The notes beneath the pieces were generated by a model. That model had not been told where the DNA came from, searched no databases, and saw nothing but the letters and a program-made list of their open reading frames with translations. From positions 186,001-250,000 of the forward strand of contig NZ_LPXO01000004.1 of NCBI RefSeq assembly GCF_001482405.1: a stretch of DNA of 64,000 nt, read 5' to 3'. Of the stretch, positions 59,851 to 64,000 are shown piece after piece. Origin of the DNA: Pseudoponticoccus marisrubri (lineage in GTDB: Bacteria > Pseudomonadota > Alphaproteobacteria > Rhodobacterales > Rhodobacteraceae). The translations under genes were made by a program, and so were the position numbers. Each line of letters opens with the position of its first letter. Positions within the stretch are counted from its first letter, which is position 1.

Positions 59851-60625
59851 ACGCGTGCACGGTCGACTGCAGGAACCCCTGCAGCCGCTCCGATTTCGGC
59901 GCGCCGAACAGCGTCTCCGGCGCGCCCTCTTCTTCGACCAGGCCCTTGTGCAGGAACACGACGTGGTCGCTGACGTCATGGGCCATCTTCATGTCATGGG
60001 TCACGATCAGCATGGTGCGCCCCTCGGCGGCGAGGTCCTTGATGACGCGCACCACCTCCTGCTCCAGCTCGGGGTCCAGCGCGCTGGTGGGCTCGTCGAA
60101 TAGCAGCGCCTCGGGCTCCATGCAGAGCGCGCGCGCGATGGCGGCGCGCTGCTGCTGGCCGCCCGACAGCTGCGCGGGATAGGCGTCGCACTTGTCGCCA
60201 ATCCCCACCTTGTCGAGATAGCCGCGCGCGGCGTCTTCGACCGCGGCACGCTCGCGCCCCAGCACGGTGAGGGGCGCCTCCATCACGTTCTGCAGGATGG
60301 TCATGTGGGCCCACAGGTTGAACTGCTGGAATACCATGGACAGGTTCGTGCGGATGCGCAGCACCTGCTTGGGATCGCCCGGCCGGCGGCCATGCCCGGT
60401 GCCCTTCCAGTGCACCGGCTCGCCCTTGAACAGGATCTCGCCCTGCTGGCTGTCCTCGAGCAGGTTGCAGCAGCGCAGCAGCGTTGACTTGCCCGAGCCC
60501 GAGGAGCCGATGAGCGAGACCACGTCGCCCCGGCGCGCCATGATGTCGACGCCCTGCAGCACTTCGAGCGACCCGTAGGCCTTGTGCAGGTTGCGGATCT
60601 CGATCACGGGGTCTCGGTCAGACAC
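59849..60625 (-). CDS. Polar amino acid ABC transporter ATP-binding protein
   Basis: 258 aa. HisP/GlnQ type: Walker A IGSSGSGKST, LSGGQQQRAAIARAL, Walker B LLFDEPTSALDPEL and the switch His in VTHDM. EGRTMLIVTHDMKMAHDVSDHVVFLHKG is typical of the group. First gene of the minus-strand operon running to 52340. Confidence 0.95.
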   Translation of the reverse strand: MSDRDPVIEIRNLHKAYGSLEVLQGVDIMARRGDVVSLIGSSGSGKSTLLRCCNLLEDSQQGEILFKGEPVHWKGTGHGRRPGDPKQVLRIRTNLSMVFQQFNLWAHMTILQNVMEAPLTVLGRERAAVEDAARGYLDKVGIGDKCDAYPAQLSGGQQQRAAIARALCMEPEALLFDEPTSALDPELEQEVVRVIKDLAAEGRTMLIVTHDMKMAHDVSDHVVFLHKGLVEEEGAPETLFGAPKSERLQGFLQSTVHA

Positions 60626-60735
60626 GTCTCACCAGCGCGTTGCTCATACTGGCGCGCAGGATGGCGCGAAACGCGCGGACGATGCAATGCGCAATCCGCC
60701 CGCACCGCCCTGCAAATCGGCAGCGTGACGAAAGG

Positions 60736-61482
60736 TCAGCCTGTTTCCGCGGCAACCGGGCCGGTGTCGGCGCGCAGCATGTCGAACGCGTCGGCTGCCA
60801 GCTGCACCAGCGCGACCGGCCCTCCCATGTCGGCGCGGGCCGCCTCGGGCAGCGTGGTCAGCGCATTGGCCAGCGCGGCGCGCATCGGCGCGGGGTCGGT
60901 GCCGCGTGCGGCGATCAGCGGCAGGCCGGGGGTCGGCACGCTGTGGCCGTGCACCTGCAGCCCGGCGACCAGATCCGGCAGAACGCGGGTCAGGATGCGC
61001 AGCGTAACCGCGTCGATGAAGGCGATGTCGGCCCGCCCCTCGATAATGGCACGTGCCGAGTTCACATGCGCGCCCGTGGCCAGCGTGGCGGTGAACCCGG
61101 CCGGGTGGGTCATCCGCGCGGCGCCCCAGCCGGATTGGCTGTCATCGGAATTATAGGCCAGCGTCAGCTCGGACCAGGGGGGCTGCTCGCCTTGTCGGGT
61201 CACGATGGCCGAGCGGTAATAGCCCGGCGGCGTGCCCGGCAGGTCGAAATCGAAATGGCCCACATAGGTGACGTCCTCCGACAACCCGCGCGCATAGGGC
61301 AGGCCGCAGAGATGCGACAGCGCAAGATCGGGCGCGCGCCAATGCCTGTACCAGTCGGCCGGCAGGTCCTCGGCTGCGGTCAGGTCGGGCAGCTGCGGCA
61401 GCTGCGCCTGCACCGCGCGCCAGAACAGGCGCCAGGACGCGGCCGTTTCGGGCCGCCAGTACATCGGCAGTGCGGCGATCAC
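60736..61482 (-). CDS. PhnD-like periplasmic-binding-type protein without signal peptide
   Basis: 248 aa. Similar to the phosphate/phosphonate-binding (PhnD) fold: FIDAVTLRIL, VSATLATGAH-like TATLATGAHVNSARAIIEGRADIAFIDA region. It starts MIAALPMYWRP with no signal peptide, so it is probably cytosolic and not a transport component. Its start overlaps the TerB-like gene by 4 bases. Function unknown. Confidence 0.75.
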   Translation of the reverse strand: MIAALPMYWRPETAASWRLFWRAVQAQLPQLPDLTAAEDLPADWYRHWRAPDLALSHLCGLPYARGLSEDVTYVGHFDFDLPGTPPGYYRSAIVTRQGEQPPWSELTLAYNSDDSQSGWGAARMTHPAGFTATLATGAHVNSARAIIEGRADIAFIDAVTLRILTRVLPDLVAGLQVHGHSVPTPGLPLIAARGTDPAPMRAALANALTTLPEAARADMGGPVALVQLAADAFDMLRADTGPVAAETG

Positions 61483-61919
61483 GTCTCGCGCTCCACCCGT
61501 TGACGGGCCAGCGCGCTGTCGCGGTCGCTGATGCCCAGCAGGTTCGAGACCAGCCGCAGCAGCGCATCCTCCTGCGCGTCACGCGCGCCGTCGGCCAGCG
61601 CCACCTGCCAGAGCGATTCGATCACCGCGATCCGGTCCTCGTAGCGCACGGCGTCCTTGATGGCGCGGGTGAAGCGCACCGTGTCGGGCGCCTCGGCTTC
61701 CAGCTGCTCGGCATCGGCGCGCAGCCGTGCCCCCTCGAAGGGCGAGAGCCCGTAGCGGGTGCAGACGATCCGGTCGATCCGGGTCGATTCGTACTCGTCA
61801 TAGACCCCGTCCGAGCGCGCCACGCGCACCAGCAGCGCGGTCAGCGCCAGCCGGGCATCGGCATCGGGCAGGGTTTCGGGCTCGGGCGCGGTCAGCCGCT
61901 TCAGGAAATCTGCAAACAT
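61479..61919 (-). CDS. TerB-like protein, first
   Basis: 146 aa, all-helical. ALTALLVRVARSDGVYDEYESTRIDRIV and ESLWQVALADGARDAQEDALLRLVSNLLGISDRDSA resemble the TerB/DjlA helical domain with conserved acidic turns. Paralog of the next gene. Tellurite resistance is the family name only; no other ter gene is in the window. Confidence 0.82.
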   Translation of the reverse strand: MFADFLKRLTAPEPETLPDADARLALTALLVRVARSDGVYDEYESTRIDRIVCTRYGLSPFEGARLRADAEQLEAEAPDTVRFTRAIKDAVRYEDRIAVIESLWQVALADGARDAQEDALLRLVSNLLGISDRDSALARQRVERET

Positions 61920-61976
61920 GGGGTGGATATAGGGCCGGGGGCCGCGCCGCTCAATCGCAAAGCGCGACGGCGCCGG

Positions 61977-62420
61977 TCAGGGGATCACGGCGGCGGCGCG
62001 CGCGGCCTCGGAATCGCGGCGCTCCACGCCCAGCACCTCCTCGACCAGTTCGACCAGCGCCGCCTCGCGGTCATCGGTCACGCCATCGGCCAGCGAGACG
62101 CGCCAGAGCGCCTGCACCTTCTCGCGGCGGTGGTCGTACTCGACCGACTCGCGCACCAGCGCGGCCAGCTTCTGGTCGTCGGTGACCTTCGTGGCCAGCT
62201 TCTCGCAAGTGGCGCGCATCTTGGCCGCCTCGATCGGGTTCAGGTCATAGGCCGCGGCGAGGATGCGGTCGATCTGCTCGATCTCCTCGAAGAGATAGGC
62301 CTTGTCCGCCATGGCGACCCGCACCAGCAGGGTGCCAAGCGCCAGCCGTGCATCGGGCTCGGGCAGGGGGGTCTCGGTCGGGGTCTTGCGGTGGAAGAAC
62401 GCGGTCAGCCGTTCCAGCAT
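61977..62420 (-). CDS. TerB-like protein, second
   Basis: 147 aa. Shares with its neighbour the pattern PDARLAL.TLLVRVA and the ending ALWRVSLADGVTDDREAALVELVEEVLGVERRDSE. The pair probably arose by duplication. An N-terminal MLERLTAFFHRK segment is basic and hydrophobic. Confidence 0.82.
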   Translation of the reverse strand: MLERLTAFFHRKTPTETPLPEPDARLALGTLLVRVAMADKAYLFEEIEQIDRILAAAYDLNPIEAAKMRATCEKLATKVTDDQKLAALVRESVEYDHRREKVQALWRVSLADGVTDDREAALVELVEEVLGVERRDSEAARAAAVIP

Positions 62421-62503
62421 GGCGGGCTCCGGGATGGGTCTGTCGCGCTGTCCCTAGCATGGCCGGCCGGCCGCGGGAAACGGGGAAAGCGCCACGCCCG
62501 GGC

Positions 62504-63286
62504 TCAGCCGCGCAGCGCCTTGAAATGGCCGTCCAGCTCGGTGGCGGCCCGGTCCAGCCCCCAGGGCGGGTTCAGCACGAACAGCCCCGATCCGACCATC
62601 CGGTGCCCCTTGCGCACCGGCGGAAAGCGCACCTCGTGGCGCAGCGCGTCGGGGTGGTCGCGCATCAGCGCCGCCAGCATGGGCGCGTGGGGCGCATCCG
62701 CCAGCAGCGGGTACCACAGCATGACGATGCCCACGTTCCACTTGCGCGCCAGCGCCGTGATCACGCGGGGCAGGGTGGCATATTCGGATTTCACCTCCCA
62801 GCTGGGATCGAGCAGGATCAGCCCGCGGCGCGGCTCGGGCGGGCAGAGGCTCTGCGCCATCTCCAGCCCGTCCTGCCGGTAGAGCCGCAGCTCGCGCCCG
62901 CGCACGGCCGTGCGCAGCGCCGCGTGTTCCTGCGGGTGCAGCTCGGCGAGGTGCATCCGGTCGCCGGGGCGCAGCAGCGTCTGCGCGATCAGCGGCGAGC
63001 CGGGATAGGCCGTGTCGCCATGCTGCGCGCGCACGGCGGCCAGCGCCCTCGCATAGGGGTGATCGGACCCGAACCAGGCCTCGGCCCGCGCGATCCCCTG
63101 CGCCGCCTCGCCGGTCTTGCGCGCCGGCGCGTCCGACAGGTCATAGAGCCCGCGCCCGGCATGGGTCTCGAGATAGCTGAGCGGCTTGTCCTTGCGCGTC
63201 AGGTAGTCGAGCGCGACGGCCAGCAGCGCGTGCTTGTGCACGTCGGCAAGGTTCCCGGCATGGTAGGCGTGTTGATAGGACAGCAT
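62504..63286 (-). CDS. rlmJ: 23S rRNA (adenine(2030)-N6)-methyltransferase RlmJ
   Basis: 260 aa from the ATG at 63286 (MLSYQHAYHAGNLADVHKH, the conserved family start). SAM-dependent; DPSWEVKSEY is the DPPY-like catalytic motif, and ETHAGRGLYDLSD lies in the SAM-binding region. Methylates A2030 of 23S rRNA. Confidence 0.95.
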   Translation of the reverse strand: MLSYQHAYHAGNLADVHKHALLAVALDYLTRKDKPLSYLETHAGRGLYDLSDAPARKTGEAAQGIARAEAWFGSDHPYARALAAVRAQHGDTAYPGSPLIAQTLLRPGDRMHLAELHPQEHAALRTAVRGRELRLYRQDGLEMAQSLCPPEPRRGLILLDPSWEVKSEYATLPRVITALARKWNVGIVMLWYPLLADAPHAPMLAALMRDHPDALRHEVRFPPVRKGHRMVGSGLFVLNPPWGLDRAATELDGHFKALRG

Positions 63287-63415
63287 GGCAATTCCGGCAG
63301 CGCGAAGGAGCAGGATGCCCCTAGCAGCCCCGCCCGGCAAGGTCACGCCTTGCGACCCCGGCCCGTTCCGCTAGTCTGACAGCGATTTTCAGCGACCGCG
63401 ATCGAGACCCGTTTC

Positions 63416-63883
63416 ATGACTGCCCTCACCGACCGCGACGCGCGCGAGAAGGAGCTGCTGGAATACCTGCGGGTCTTCGTCATGGTCTGGCAGAAGATCG
63501 ACTTCATCTGGGGGATGTTCGTCACCTCCTACATCCCGCTCTTCGGCTTCCTGCATTTCTACCAGGGCCAGATCGACGGCTCGTTCGGAATGCTCTTCGC
63601 CGTGGCCATCGCGGCCTTCACCTGGATCAACGGCACCGCCTTGGTGACCCATTACGACATCGCCGCCACGATGAGCCGCGAGTACCGCCGGCTGAACAAG
63701 GCCTTCCCCGATCTGAACGCGGCGCTGAGCCGGCGCGGGATCGAACGGCGCGGCCGGCTGGTCTATTTCACCCACACGCTGGCCTTCGCGGGCTTCCTCT
63801 ACATGATGGGCGAGCGCGTGGGCGAGACGCTCTGCTCCGATCGTTCGGGCTGGGGCTGTCTCTGGGCGGTCCTGGTCGGCTGA
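63416..63883 (+). CDS. Small membrane protein, function unknown
   Basis: 155 aa. An acidic/basic N-terminus is followed by two helices (IDFIWGMFVTSYIPLFGFLHFY and FAVAIAAFTWINGTALVTHY, about 28-80), a cytosolic loop with ATMSREYRRLNKAFPDLNAAL and a third helix (HTLAFAGFLYMMG). Its start lies 129 bases from rlmJ, divergent. No family recognised. Confidence 0.7.
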   Translation: MTALTDRDAREKELLEYLRVFVMVWQKIDFIWGMFVTSYIPLFGFLHFYQGQIDGSFGMLFAVAIAAFTWINGTALVTHYDIAATMSREYRRLNKAFPDLNAALSRRGIERRGRLVYFTHTLAFAGFLYMMGERVGETLCSDRSGWGCLWAVLVG

Positions 63884-63893
63884 GGGGCGTGTC

Positions 63894-64000
63894 TCAGGCC
63901 GGGCGCAGGCGCCGCGCGCGCCGGAACCACAGCTCCAGCGCGGCCAGGTAGGGCAGGTAGAAGGCCCAGACCATCGCGCGGTCGAAAGCGCCGTGGAAGT
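63894..64000 (-). CDS. Membrane protein, C-terminal end only
   Basis: The window edge cuts this gene; 34 residues remain: FHGAFDRAMVWAFYLPYLAA, a further hydrophobic/aromatic stretch and a basic end RRARRLRPA. It is convergent with the small membrane protein. No family can be named. Confidence 0.5.
   Translation of the reverse strand, partial: FHGAFDRAMVWAFYLPYLAALELWFRRARRLRPA

Noticed and set aside
58089-60182. 697-residue plus-strand ORF opposite the amino acid transporter
   Set aside because: Shadow of HisQ, HisJ and HisP-like genes; very rich in His, Gln and Arg.
61479-62420. Tellurite-resistance operon
   Set aside because: Only TerB-like domains are present, without terC, terD or terZ, so the family name does not show that function.

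Overview
The window is high-GC DNA with dense, tightly packed genes and looks like a chromosome segment of an alphaproteobacterium of the Rhodobacterales (Rhodobacteraceae/roseobacter group). The main grounds are a SAM/SAH-type riboswitch in front of metK, a PutA without an N-terminal DNA-binding domain divergent from an Lrp-type regulator, a PhaR-type PHA regulator, a DUF6476-like/rluD/rpoH block, and a short intergenic repeat (GAGTATTT...GAAAGATGAAA) scattered through the window. No rRNA, tRNA, CRISPR array, transposase or phage gene was seen. The genus cannot be fixed from sequence alone.

Layout. 1-5.2 kb: the end of a cadherin-like repeat protein, then ybeY-corC-lnt and riboswitch-controlled metK. 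5.4-13.4 kb: small exported enzymes, trmB, aroA-cmk, an aldo/keto reductase and an acyl-CoA synthetase. 13.5-17 kb: YHS protein, small exported protein, inositol-phosphatase-type enzyme, GFA-type zinc protein and rhomboid protease. 17-21.7 kb: putA with its divergent regulator and a TPR protein. 21.8-33 kb: a reductive pyrimidine catabolism cluster (preT, preA, RutR-like repressor, amidohydrolase, dihydropyrimidinase, VOC protein, four-gene NMT1-type ABC transporter). 33-40.7 kb: PLP decarboxylase, DUF6476/rluD, rpoH, two oxidoreductases, XRE regulator and hisN. 40.8-43.9 kb: two purine-type deaminases around a CAP-domain protein. 44-50.9 kb: mgtE, fau, membrane proteins, purD, xseA and phaR. 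50.9-60.6 kb, minus strand: DegT-type aminotransferase, then an ABC transporter plus gamma-glutamylation operon (two glutamine-synthetase-like ligases, a glutamine-amidotransferase-like hydrolase, an FAD oxidase). 60.7-64 kb: PhnD-like protein, two TerB-like proteins, rlmJ and two small membrane proteins, the last cut by the window edge.

How the genes work together. Several blocks serve nitrogen scavenging: proline (putA), pyrimidines (preTA to dihydropyrimidinase), purines (8-oxoguanine/guanine deaminases) and amines or amino acids (ABC transporter with GS-like ligases). A RutR-like repressor sits inside the pyrimidine block, with a near-consensus operator in front of the amidohydrolase and a weaker related dyad in front of preT.

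The least explained feature is a roughly 100-bp element in three copies (about 5.2, 24.6 and 28.5 kb). Each copy has exactly four consecutive 20-24 bp palindromes at about 24-bp pitch, begins 22-43 bases after a stop codon, and differs from the others by paired substitutions that preserve every stem. This is the best candidate in the window for something undescribed.
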